NCBI GenBank assembly: GCA_900544825.1
Contig: UQWP01000063.1
Span: forward strand, 1-22,438
Direction: 5' to 3'
Length of the DNA: 22,438 bases
Origin: an uncultured Prevotella sp.
GTDB taxonomy: Bacteria > Bacteroidota > Bacteroidia > Bacteroidales > Bacteroidaceae
The notes under the pieces are model-generated. The model did not search any database. It worked only from the letters and a program-made list of their open reading frames with translations, and had not been told where the DNA came from. The translations under genes were made by a program, and so were the position numbers. Each line of letters begins with the position of its first letter. Positions within the stretch are counted from its first letter, which is position 1. Positions 14,491 to 22,380 of this stretch are shown here, one piece after another.

Positions 14491-14527
14491 TCTACACATA
14501 TATCCATGTCACTATCTTCTTTCTGTT
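14491..14527 (-). pseudogene. Vestigial mntA fragment between the two modules
   Basis: Bases 14491-14527 match 15030-15066 inside the mntA gene with 5 differences in 37, all transitions. On the minus strand they would encode KQKEDSDMDICVE, the equivalent of EQKEGSDVDICVD in MntA. The fragment abuts the HepT stop codon and ends in a stop after a few more codons. It is a relic of a second MntA-like gene. Confidence 0.75.
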
Positions 14528-14904
14528 TAGAATTTTGCTATAAAATACTCGATGGCTTCTAGTAAGTCTTCGAGATTGTTCTTGATGACATCTAGTACAA
14601 TATCTCCGTCTATGTCAAAATAACCATGTGCAATATGATTGCGGATGCCAATAACATCTTGCCATGGAATTTCTGGTCGCTCAATTAATAGGCGAGATTG
14701 GGTTAATCTGTCAATTTGCTTGACTCCTTCTCCAATCGCCTCTATAAGCATACAACTAGCTGCAAGATTCTTCATTCCTTCAGGCGTGCAATAGTAATCA
14801 TCAACAGTCTGTACATCTTTGTTCCAATCTTGCAATTGTTTGATAGCTTCCTTAATTTGTATTAAGGTGCCAACTATTCTATCTGATGATGTATATTCCG
14901 TCAT
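14527..14904 (-). CDS. hepT: HepT-like HEPN ribonuclease toxin (DUF86)
   Basis: HEPN toxins of this family cut RNA and stop growth until neutralised by MntA. The 125-residue helical protein carries the signature IRNHIAHGYF with Arg88-x4-His93-x-Tyr95, an exact RX4HXY motif. In the studied HepT/MntA pair the tyrosine of this motif is adenylylated by MntA, so Tyr95 is the predicted modification site. Its start lies inside mntA (26-bp overlap, 14879-14904), giving translational coupling with the antitoxin made first. All catalytic residues are present, so the toxin should be active. Confidence 0.93.
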   Translation of the reverse strand: MTEYTSSDRIVGTLIQIKEAIKQLQDWNKDVQTVDDYYCTPEGMKNLAASCMLIEAIGEGVKQIDRLTQSRLLIERPEIPWQDVIGIRNHIAHGYFDIDGDIVLDVIKNNLEDLLEAIEYFIAKF

Positions 14905-15181
14905 GTTCGATTTCTTTAAGAAGGTATGGATTGATATGTTTGTGCATTCTTACTATATCAACAGAGCATTCTAGTAAGTTTTCTAAAAAACGCTTCAATC
15001 TAACGACAAGGAACATTTTGGGTTCCATATCTACACATATATCCACGTCGCTGCCTTCTTTTTGTTCATTTCTGGAAACTGAACCAAAAAGGCGTAATGA
15101 CTTTACTCCGAAGTTCTTTTTAAGCTCTTCGGCATGAGATAAAATCTGTGCAATATAGTATTCCTTTGACTTCATAATCAT
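14879..15181 (-). CDS. mntA: MntA-type nucleotidyltransferase antitoxin
   Basis: The 100-residue protein shows the minimal nucleotidyltransferase signature GSVSR (33-37) and SDVD (44-47). A third acidic residue is probably Asp74 in ECSVDIVR. In the characterised system MntA transfers AMP units to a tyrosine of HepT and so inactivates it. It is the first gene of the cassette, read from the promoter at 15200-15231, and overlaps hepT by 26 bp. The ATG at 15181 is used here; an ATG at 15175 is also possible. The product is of normal length for the family. Confidence 0.93.
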   Translation of the reverse strand: MIMKSKEYYIAQILSHAEELKKNFGVKSLRLFGSVSRNEQKEGSDVDICVDMEPKMFLVVRLKRFLENLLECSVDIVRMHKHINPYLLKEIEHDGIYIIR

Positions 15182-15199
15182 CGTTTTTTGTTTCTACCG

Positions 15200-15231
15200 C
15201 AAAGATAGAATAAAAAATTGAATCTACCAAG
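15200..15231 (-). promoter_or_regulatory. Promoter for mntA-hepT
   Basis: On the minus strand TATCTTTG (15200-15207) and CTTG (15228-15231) lie 20 nt apart. The leader to mntA is about 15 nt. Confidence 0.7.
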
Positions 15232-15294
15232 CAAAAATCTTCTTTTTTATGAATTATTACACGATTATAGACATGATGATACACAATATTCGAT

Positions 15295-15326
15295 TTTGGT
15301 ATATCCGATAAAAGAATATATATTTG
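15295..15326 (+). promoter_or_regulatory. Orphan promoter pointing into REP-like copy 2
   Basis: TTTG (15295-15298) and TATATTTG (15319-15326) match both consensus boxes exactly with 20-nt spacing. An ATG follows at 15347, but its frame is only 26 codons and most of it is repeat. The transcript may be a truncated gene, a small RNA with hairpins, or a long leader of the helicase gene. Confidence 0.6.
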
Positions 15327-15368
15327 CGCATTAAAATTAAAAACAGATGGATAAGAGCATACATTCCT

Positions 15369-15456
15369 TTTCCGTCAGGCGTCCTAGCGGATTTGCAATC
15401 CGCTATAGAAAAATGTTCGACCGATAAAACCTAGGGATTTGTAATCCCTACCATAA
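15369..15456. repeat. REP-like two-hairpin element, copy 2
   Basis: This is the direct copy of 14061-14148. Its hairpins are at 15385-15405 (identical to copy 1) and 15432-15450 (TAGGGATT-TGT-AATCCCTA). In the second hairpin a G-C pair of copy 1 is replaced by A-T (15433 with 15449), so pairing is kept. Confidence 0.85.
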
Positions 15457-15472
15457 TTTCTATCCAATCATG

Positions 15473-15516
15473 GTGAGAGGATAGGTTACGTTGTCGTAAT
15501 CAGAAGGAAGAAGTTC
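15473..15516 (-). pseudogene. Remnant of the MNT nucleotidyltransferase gene
   Basis: These 44 bases match 14277-14320, inside the intact nucleotidyltransferase gene, with three differences. Together with the REP-like copy just before it, the remnant shows that element and gene were duplicated as one segment. About 112 bp between the element and this part were then lost, since the distance is 16 nt here against 128 nt in copy 1. Confidence 0.8.
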
Positions 15517-15605
15517 TCTAGCTTGAAAACCAGAGAAAAAAAGAAAAAAGTATTATGAAACAACAGAAAACGCTAGAAACCGTGAAGTAACTGGATTCTT
15601 TTTTG

Positions 15606-15613
15606 TACTTTTG
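15606..15613 (+). promoter_or_regulatory. -7 box for the helicase-Nudix operon
   Basis: TACTTTTG fits TAnnTTTG, but no TTTG is found at the expected -33 position (15582-15585 reads GTGA). The leader would be about 20 nt. It may need an activator, or read-through from 15295-15326. Confidence 0.5.
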
Positions 15614-15638
15614 CACGTGAAAATAAAAAACGAGGCTT

Positions 15639-18410
15639 ATGAAACCAAGATTCTTAACCAATTATACAGAGACAACTTTCCTGTCAACCATTCAAATGAA
15701 CTTGCGTCGCTGCAAGGCATTTGATTTCTCAGTCAGCTTTATCAAGAAAGCCGGCCTGGTACTCCTGTCTAAAGATATCAAGGCAGCTGTTGAGCGTGGA
15801 GCCAAAGGAAGAATCATCACTTCTACCTATCAGAACTTCACTGACGTAGAATCCTTGAACTTTTTCATGAGCCTGACACGATATCCCAGTTTTGAATGTC
15901 ATCTGGATGATGAATGCTTCCACGATGAGAAAAATTATTCTACCAATGGATTCCACTCTAAGGGCTATCTCTTCGAGATGGAAGATGGAATCGAGATGGT
16001 TGTTGGTTCATCTAATATCACTCGCTATGCTTTGTTGAAAAACATAGAGTGGGATTTGGTTGTAAACTGCGACCGTGATACCGAGGCCTATCTTGATGCA
16101 ATGAATGAATTTGAAAACCTTTGGAACCAGACTTATGAACTGTCACAGGATAGAATCAAGGATTATTCTACAAAACTAAGTTTTGCGATAGAGCGTTGGG
16201 ATATGGATTATGATATGGCGAATTCCGATATCAAGCCTAACTATATGCAGCGCAAAGCACTTCGTGAATTGAATCGTTATCGTGCCATCGGACAGGAGAG
16301 GGCTTTGGTGATTTCTGCCACAGGTTCAGGAAAAACGTATCTGGCAGCATTCGATGCACTCAATTTCAACCCAGACAGATTGCTCTATATCGTGCACGAA
16401 GGTTCTATCCTGAAGAAGTCCCTGGAGACATTTCAAAAGGTCTTTGGCGGTTCCAAAACCTGTGGATTGTATAATGCTGAAGCAAAGGAAACAGAAGAAG
16501 ATTTTCTGTTTTCTACCAATGTATCTATGTGTCGCTCGCTCGAACTCTTTGATAAGAAGGAATTCGATTATATCATCATTGATGAGTGTCATCATGCTGT
16601 GGCAGACAGTTATCGAAAGATCATCGACTATTTTGAGCCAGAGTTCCTGTTGGGTTTGACAGCTACGGAGAACCGTATGGATAATCAGGATGTAGTAGAG
16701 ATTTTTGGCAATAATATCCCATACGAGTTACGACTTCGTGATGCCATCATCAATGATTTGATTGTGCCTTTCCATTATTTCGGTATTCGTGACGAACTGG
16801 TTGATTATGGCTTGACTGCTTCGGGAGAACGCCGTTTGATTTCGCAAATCTCTACACCGGAAAACTGTGAGTTTATCCATCAGCAGATAGAGAAGCATCG
16901 TATGGAAGGACAGAAGTTGAAGGCGCTGGCTTTCTGCAGAAGCATCCAGCATGCTAGAATGATGGCTGATAATTTGGGTGATTATTATCATACAGCTTTC
17001 TTGAGTGGTAAGAACAAGACCGGTGAACGTATTCGTGCTTATAATGATTTGCAAGATGAAAACCGGGATTTGGAAATCCTGTTTGCTGTAGATATTCTGA
17101 ACGAGGGTGTGGATATTCCTGGTGTCAACATGGTTCTCTTTTTGCGTCCTACGGAATCGAGTACCATCTTCTTACAGCAATTGGGTCGAGGTCTTCGTAA
17201 GTATGCCAACAAGCCTTATGTTACGATACTTGATTTCATCGGCAACAGCTATAAGCGTAGCGTTCATATAGCCTTGGCGCTTGGTAGTCTTTCCCGAAAT
17301 TCCATCTTGGAGAAGAAACTCTTGAAGTTTATGGTAAGGAATGATTTCAAAAGTTTGGGGCTGGATGATTATGGCGTTGAGATACATATCGATGACCTAT
17401 CTAAGGAAGAAATCATTGACAAGATAGAGAATGAGAATTTCAATCGCATCAACTATCTGAAGATGGATTATCAGAATTTCAAGGCATATCTGAAGACTCC
17501 GTCTTATCCATCTCACATGGATTATATGAATAGTGATTATGCTCCTAATCTCTTGAAATTCATGAAGATAAAGATTGGCTCCAAGAAAACTAATTCTTAT
17601 TATGGCTTCTTGAAGGGCATAGAAGAAGAGAATTTGCCTGTCTTCTCAGAAGAGCAGATTGCTTGCATCAACTATCTTTCAAGTCTTTTGCCTTTGGTAA
17701 GAGAGCATGAGTATTTGGTAATCAGGAATTTACTGGAAGGAGAAACTTCTTTATCTCGTATTGAAGCCAATATCCAGGAGGAGATTCCTGGTTTCAAGCA
17801 TGAGCAACTGGAGCATGCTTTGCGATTCCTGGAAGATGGAAATGCGGTGAAAATAGAAGAGGATGAAGTGCATATATGTGGTGAAAGAGAAGATGAATAT
17901 GAGGCTTATCTGCAAGATTTACTCAACTATGGGCTGACGCAATATGAGGCAAGGTATGCTGACACGAAAGAAGATTTCCTGTTGTGGCAGGATTATCGCA
18001 AAGACCAAGTATTCTTGAAGATATTGGAAAATCCAAAGCACAATCAGAAAGGAACACATTATAAAGATGGCAATATGTATATTTTTGCAGGTTTAAAGAA
18101 GGATGATTCCCTTGAAGAGCATTTGAAGTATAATGATAAGTTCTTGTCTTCAGATGTTTTCCAGTGGGAGAGTGTTGCAGATATTTCAGCCAAAGAAGAG
18201 GCTATGCAGCAAGCCGCTAAGAGAGTCTTCGTGTTCGTGAGAAAGGTAAATATGGAGAATGGTATCACTCTGCCATATACCTATATCGGAACTGGTCATT
18301 TGGAGAATCCAAGAAAGGATGCAAAGACGAATGGTTCCATATTGTATGATATTCACATGGATAATCCGTTGCCGCAGGAATTGCAGGAGGATTTCCAGTG
18401 GATGGAGTAA
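15639..18410 (+). CDS. PLD-nuclease / superfamily 2 helicase / DUF3427 protein
   Basis: The 923-residue protein combines three parts. Residues about 1-165 are a phospholipase D-like domain with one HKD-type site: HSKGY (106-110) and GSSNIT (123-128). Residues about 195-560 are a superfamily 2 helicase: SATGSGKT (226-233), DECH (315-318), TAT (341-343) and QLGRGLR (514-520). The C-terminal part from about residue 620 matches DUF3427 (YYGFLKGIEEE, DYRKDQVF, FVFVRKV). With one HKD motif the nuclease would need to dimerise. The gene precedes a Nudix hydrolase gene by 24 nt in one operon and sits among toxin-antitoxin and restriction genes. A nucleic-acid-cutting defence role is likely but not shown by sequence alone. 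Confidence 0.9.
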   Translation: MKPRFLTNYTETTFLSTIQMNLRRCKAFDFSVSFIKKAGLVLLSKDIKAAVERGAKGRIITSTYQNFTDVESLNFFMSLTRYPSFECHLDDECFHDEKNYSTNGFHSKGYLFEMEDGIEMVVGSSNITRYALLKNIEWDLVVNCDRDTEAYLDAMNEFENLWNQTYELSQDRIKDYSTKLSFAIERWDMDYDMANSDIKPNYMQRKALRELNRYRAIGQERALVISATGSGKTYLAAFDALNFNPDRLLYIVHEGSILKKSLETFQKVFGGSKTCGLYNAEAKETEEDFLFSTNVSMCRSLELFDKKEFDYIIIDECHHAVADSYRKIIDYFEPEFLLGLTATENRMDNQDVVEIFGNNIPYELRLRDAIINDLIVPFHYFGIRDELVDYGLTASGERRLISQISTPENCEFIHQQIEKHRMEGQKLKALAFCRSIQHARMMADNLGDYYHTAFLSGKNKTGERIRAYNDLQDENRDLEILFAVDILNEGVDIPGVNMVLFLRPTESSTIFLQQLGRGLRKYANKPYVTILDFIGNSYKRSVHIALALGSLSRNSILEKKLLKFMVRNDFKSLGLDDYGVEIHIDDLSKEEIIDKIENENFNRINYLKMDYQNFKAYLKTPSYPSHMDYMNSDYAPNLLKFMKIKIGSKKTNSYYGFLKGIEEENLPVFSEEQIACINYLSSLLPLVREHEYLVIRNLLEGETSLSRIEANIQEEIPGFKHEQLEHALRFLEDGNAVKIEEDEVHICGEREDEYEAYLQDLLNYGLTQYEARYADTKEDFLLWQDYRKDQVFLKILENPKHNQKGTHYKDGNMYIFAGLKKDDSLEEHLKYNDKFLSSDVFQWESVADISAKEEAMQQAAKRVFVFVRKVNMENGITLPYTYIGTGHLENPRKDAKTNGSILYDIHMDNPLPQELQEDFQWME

Positions 18411-18434
18411 ATGATATTTTAAGGAGATAAGACA

Positions 18435-18827
18435 ATGAAACATTATAATGTAGTTGCAGCGGTAGTTTGCCATGATGGCAAGTTCCTCTGCATGCAGAAA
18501 GGCAAGACGAAGTTTGAATATACCAGCTATAAATGGGAATTCCCAGGTGGTAAGATAGAGCCAGGAGAAACTCCTCAACAGGCGTTGGCTCGTGAGTTGA
18601 TGGAGGAAATGGGGTATCCTGTAGAAGTAGGAGAGGAGTTGGTGACTGTGAATCACGAGTATCCTGATTTCTCAATAACGATGACTGCTTATCTGTGTAC
18701 TCCAAAAGCTGAGGCTGATGGGTTCAAGAGAAGGGAGCATGCTGATAGCAAGTGGTGCAGCCCTGTAGAGTTGAAAGATCTCGACTGGGCTGCTGCGGAT
18801 GTTGGGGTGGTGGAAAGTATCTTATAA
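18435..18827 (+). CDS. Nudix hydrolase, MutT-like nucleoside triphosphate pyrophosphatase
   Basis: The 130-residue protein starts MKHYNVVAAVVCHDGKFLCM and has a complete Nudix box: Gly39, Glu45, then REL-x-EE-x-G (residues 53-60). The WEFPGGK before it and the overall length match MutT-type (d)NTP pyrophosphohydrolases such as 8-oxo-dGTPase. It has a rare recognisable ribosome binding site, AAGGAGATAAGACAATG. It lies 24 nt after the helicase gene and is surely co-transcribed. Its substrate could be a damaged nucleotide, or a nucleotide linked to the helicase protein's activity. Its stop lies four bases from the stop of the convergent restriction gene. Confidence 0.93.
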   Translation: MKHYNVVAAVVCHDGKFLCMQKGKTKFEYTSYKWEFPGGKIEPGETPQQALARELMEEMGYPVEVGEELVTVNHEYPDFSITMTAYLCTPKAEADGFKRREHADSKWCSPVELKDLDWAAADVGVVESIL

Positions 18828-18831
18828 TACG

Positions 18832-20571
18832 CTAGTCTATCTTGCCGTTAGTTGATAAGGCAAATTCTTCTAGATGGAATTTCTCCTTGGCAACATCTAT
18901 TATCTCTTCTTTTTGCTTCTCGTCAGAATTGTTCTTTTCGAGTGCAAGTATCAGATAATCATTGCCTTTTGATGGAGAGAAGATTTTGCCGATAAGCATT
19001 CTGAAATGTCTGCTGACGAATTCTTCTACTTGTGTACCTTCTTTTGGCGTGAGGCGATAGAACTCATATCTTTCATCTAGCATTTTCTGGATTTCATCCC
19101 GGAACATCTTGCGAACTCTGTTCTTCCAGGAAAATTTCTGGTGCTCATTATGACGGGCATACAGAGATACAACATAGAGGAAGTTGACATCGTAATGGAA
19201 GACAAGAAGGGTGTCACGATCGAACAGACGGTTATTGAAATGCTGAGTATTGAAGCACTTCTGCTCCCTGTCGGTTGACGATATCTGGTCTGAGAAAGAT
19301 AGATTCTCAGCCATTTTTGCGCTGATGAAGAAGTTAGGAATGATGTTATATCCTTCCGTCAGGTCATCACGGAGCTTTGGTACGTTGCCAAAGTTACGCT
19401 TGTCGTATTGAAGTTCTTCATCGTCCTTGTCGTCATTCATAAAGAGGTTCAGGTTCCACTGAATGATATTTCTGGCGTACGTAAACTGCTTATATACAGA
19501 TTCCTTTCCGATGGAATGACCTAGCTTGTAATATTTGCTGTCACCGATATAATAAACAGGCTCCTGATTCTGGGTTGTAATCAGGTTCTGGTAGGTGTAC
19601 AAATGGTCGATACGTTTTCCATCAGCCTGTTCTTTCAGACCAGCTGGGATGTTCTTTTCTCCCAGAAGTTCATCAATAATGGCTTCGAAAACGATATTGA
19701 AACTTTTAACCAGAAGGTACTCTTTGCGTTCCTTCTGGATGTTCATGCGCTTGGCGTTATCAAAGAAGTCATAGCATAACTGCCAGAGATATAATGCTTT
19801 ATCAGAAAAGTATTTGTATTTTATCTGGAGGAGTCTGGTCTTTCCTAATCCATCCAGATAAGTCTTGAAACGATAACCTGTGATTAACTGGAAATTGCAG
19901 TTGATATGATTGGTGAAACCATATCTTTCGCTGATATAGTTCAGGATGGAATAGAAAATAATCAGTAACTCTTCATCGAAGTATATCTGCTTTTTCCTGT
20001 TAACAGGATTGGTATAAACAGGACTGTTTTTGCAGACAATGGCTCTTGTGGTGGATATGGTCTTAGACCAATGAATGCGGTTGTAACCAGAATGAATGTT
20101 CTTCAGGATGAAGAAGATGAAATCCTGGTTATGCTTGTTGAAGTCTATGAGAGCCAGCAGGATATCGAGGAATGTATTGTTGATTTGTCTGGTACTTTTG
20201 CCAAGACATGCTATTTTCTGGTGATAGACAATACCGTTTCTGGTGGTATTGTTGTAAACCTCGATGGTGCGGTATATCCAGACAGAGAACTCATAGATAA
20301 AGTCTTTCTCGTGTTGAGAAAGAGGGTTGTTCTGGTTCAGGTTGACAATGGTTTCTGGAGCATATTTGCCAAAAACTCTTTCACCGTCCGGAGTGTCTTC
20401 CAGCAGTACCTTTGGCAAAATAAAGACACAATCGTTTAGTAGGGTATTGTAGTAATACCCAACGTAGTTGACGCTGACGTTGCCATCGATGTCCTGCATG
20501 GCGTCGATACCGTGCAGGACATCCTTAATCTGTTCAGCCTGATACTGATGTTCTTCTATGAGGATTCTCAT
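18832..20571 (-). CDS. McrC/LlaJI-type restriction endonuclease subunit
   Basis: The 579-residue protein fits the LlaJI/McrC family: nuclease partners of McrB-like GTPases that cut DNA. A PD-(D/E)XK core is visible: Glu296 in FEAIID, Asp322 in RIDHLY, then Asp344-Ser-Lys346 in YIGDSKYYKLG and Gln362 in KQFTYAR. The long N-terminal half (about residues 1-280) would contact the GTPase partner. The gene starts 7 nt after the end of the McrB-like gene in the same operon, the usual order. It is intact, although its partner is broken, so cleavage activity is probably lost. The methylase genes found with some LlaJI systems are not in the window. Confidence 0.85.
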   Translation of the reverse strand: MRILIEEHQYQAEQIKDVLHGIDAMQDIDGNVSVNYVGYYYNTLLNDCVFILPKVLLEDTPDGERVFGKYAPETIVNLNQNNPLSQHEKDFIYEFSVWIYRTIEVYNNTTRNGIVYHQKIACLGKSTRQINNTFLDILLALIDFNKHNQDFIFFILKNIHSGYNRIHWSKTISTTRAIVCKNSPVYTNPVNRKKQIYFDEELLIIFYSILNYISERYGFTNHINCNFQLITGYRFKTYLDGLGKTRLLQIKYKYFSDKALYLWQLCYDFFDNAKRMNIQKERKEYLLVKSFNIVFEAIIDELLGEKNIPAGLKEQADGKRIDHLYTYQNLITTQNQEPVYYIGDSKYYKLGHSIGKESVYKQFTYARNIIQWNLNLFMNDDKDDEELQYDKRNFGNVPKLRDDLTEGYNIIPNFFISAKMAENLSFSDQISSTDREQKCFNTQHFNNRLFDRDTLLVFHYDVNFLYVVSLYARHNEHQKFSWKNRVRKMFRDEIQKMLDERYEFYRLTPKEGTQVEEFVSRHFRMLIGKIFSPSKGNDYLILALEKNNSDEKQKEEIIDVAKEKFHLEEFALSTNGKID

Positions 20572-20578
20572 AATGTTT

Positions 20579-22357
20579 TTATTTTATTGTTTCTACAGTC
20601 CAGCCTTGTTCTTTTGCGAATTTGATAATCGAATCAATGTTTGTTATATCCCACCAATTGCTTACATAAAATTCGACTCCATCAGAAGAATAGAATTTTC
20701 TTTTTTTATAAAAGCCATAGGCTCTTTTCTTGTAACTATCTATAGCGTTTTCTATTTCCTGGCGAGTGACGATTAATCCAATGAGTTTCAGGTCCTTTCC
20801 AAGCATAGTGTCTGGGAAGGTTTCTTTGATTTCTGAATATTTCATCTCGGGATGTTCATTCAGATATTGTTTAATGATGGAAATACCTAATCCACCTTTG
20901 CCAAGCGGCTTAGAGCCATTTAATTTATACTTTGTATTATCGTTGCCTTTAGTTTCGTTGTTGCTTGGGGCAGCATCAATATTTTCCTCTTCTTCTCCTT
21001 TTTCAGAGATGAATTCATCCACTCCTAAATTTTCCAGGAACAATTCAACATTAGCTATATCAACGTTAGTCTTGCCGTTCTTATCCTCGTAGAATCGGTC
21101 GAAAGACAGAATTTTGCCCTCTTCATCCTGAAAGTCCTTGTCATCGAAACCATAGTCTTTAAACACATCATTCCAGAGATAGAAGATAACTTTGCTTACG
21201 AACAAGTCGGCATCGATTTCTCCATCTTTTGCCTTGCAGAAGAAATAGCCGAGTTTCTTGTCTTCAGAATTGGTAAGTGAACCAATCAACTTGTTAACCT
21301 GGCTAATGAATGACCACCAGTCGTACTGCTTATCACCCGTGTTGATGTACCAGTTGAGAGGAGCATTGGTTTCTTTGTCACGACCTTCACGAATAGGCAC
21401 ATACTTCCAATCCCAACGACGCTTAAAGGCAGAGTCAATAGGGAAGAGGCTCTGGTCGCTGGTATTCATTGTTGCCCAAATATAGAGGTTGGAAGGCAGA
21501 ACAAGTCGCTCTCCCTTCATGATGAGGCTTACCATATTGGCTTCGCCATAGAGCTGATTGATTTTGTCTTCATTCGTAATCTCCCATCCTGCAAATTCCT
21601 TTTCGAGATATTTCTGCATATCCTTATCTGCAACGATAGGATAATCAGAAAAACCATATTCGTTGCGATCAAGCAATTGGAATAAGTCACCAAAGATCTG
21701 AGCGCAATTGCCTCTATTTATTTCTTCGATGATAAGATATTGCTTTTTTGATGCTTTATTCTTATTGAAAATTTCTGGAGTATCGAGAAGTGCTGGGTGG
21801 ATTCTATTATAGCTTTTGTCGCTCTTTTCACTCGTCTTGCTGCCAAGTTTCTTCCACGCTTCAACATAGGCTTCAAGAAAAGCCTGAGGAATGAATTTGT
21901 AGGCAATTCTGTCTTCCTTCACAACCTTTCCGGTTTCCTCATCAATGACCTTTTTGCCATTACAATCTCGGAGTACAACTTCTTCTGTAATAGGTTTGTA
22001 GGTACCAACAAACGAGGCGTAATCAGAGTCTGGATGGAATGTCGTACGAATAATGTCTTCACCAAAAGTCAAATCCTTGATGTCCTTTGATTTACCTGTT
22101 CCAGGAGCACCATAGTAAATCTACTGAAGTCCTGCCACCGTAAGTAAAGTGCTTTGTGTAGAAAATGAATCTGTAGAGATACCCTTTCTTATAAGCTCGC
22201 TCTTTGGGTCAAGAACCATCTTTGCCATAGCTGTTAACGTGGCGCTGTAGCCATATTCAAATTTATCAATGTCAGATAGTTCTTTTAGTTCAATTCTGGC
22301 ATCCTCGGCCTTTTTGTCGGGGTTCTTTCTATAGTAGTCTATAAATTCCCCCAGCAA
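20579..22357 (-). pseudogene. McrB-like AAA+ GTPase, disrupted by an in-frame TAG
   Basis: One reading frame covers an N-terminal part (from TTG 22357), a TAG at 22123-22121, then Walker A (IYYGAPGTGKS, 22120-22088) and the rest of an McrB-type motor. Motifs include EEINRGN (Walker B), MNTSDQS (the counterpart of McrB MNTADRS) and FKRRWDW. A C-terminal extension (about 110 residues from LNGSKPLGKGG, with HPEMKYSEIKETFPDTM) may add DNA contacts. McrB proteins translocate DNA with GTP and load the McrC nuclease. The TAG falls where relatives commonly have Gln, so CAG to TAG fits. There is no ATG upstream: ATA at 22369-22367 precedes SKQLLGEFIDYY, and a TAA lies at 22399-22397. Re-initiation after the TAG would lose Walker A. 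A sequencing error is possible. Confidence 0.8.
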
Positions 22358-22370
22358 TTGCTTGGATATG

Positions 22371-22380
22371 GTACGCGTAC
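22371..22380. promoter_or_regulatory. 10-bp palindrome upstream of the McrB-like gene
   Basis: GTACGCGTAC is a perfect palindrome next to the predicted N terminus of the McrB-like gene. It resembles the core of the palindrome at 4125-4144 (GTACGCGCGTAC). It may be chance. The remaining bases to 22438 show no gene or promoter match. Confidence 0.25.

Larger units (their letters stand above)
15182..15638. other. Intergenic region with promoters, REP-like copy and gene remnant
   Basis: The 457-bp gap contains the mntA promoter (15200-15231), an orphan plus-strand promoter (15295-15326), a 26-codon frame from ATG 15347 that runs into the repeat (ends 15427), REP-like copy 2 (15369-15456), a nucleotidyltransferase gene remnant (15473-15516) and the -7 box of the helicase gene (15606-15613). 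No intact gene is supported. Confidence 0.75.

Noticed and set aside
14057..15427. Small proteins encoded across both REP-like copies (SVRR(S/P)SGFAIRY(G/R)KMFDR)
   Set aside because: Both frames are short and follow the hairpin sequence. One of the stems shows compensatory change rather than codon-level conservation, so structure explains the similarity better.
15555..15590. 11-codon frame MKQQKTLETVK before the helicase gene
   Set aside because: Too short to support; it lies upstream of the helicase -7 box and has no promoter.
22121..22123. TAG in the McrB-like gene as a reassigned or read-through codon
   Set aside because: All other complete genes in the window use standard stops, several ending in TAG or TAA normally, and no recoding element is visible.
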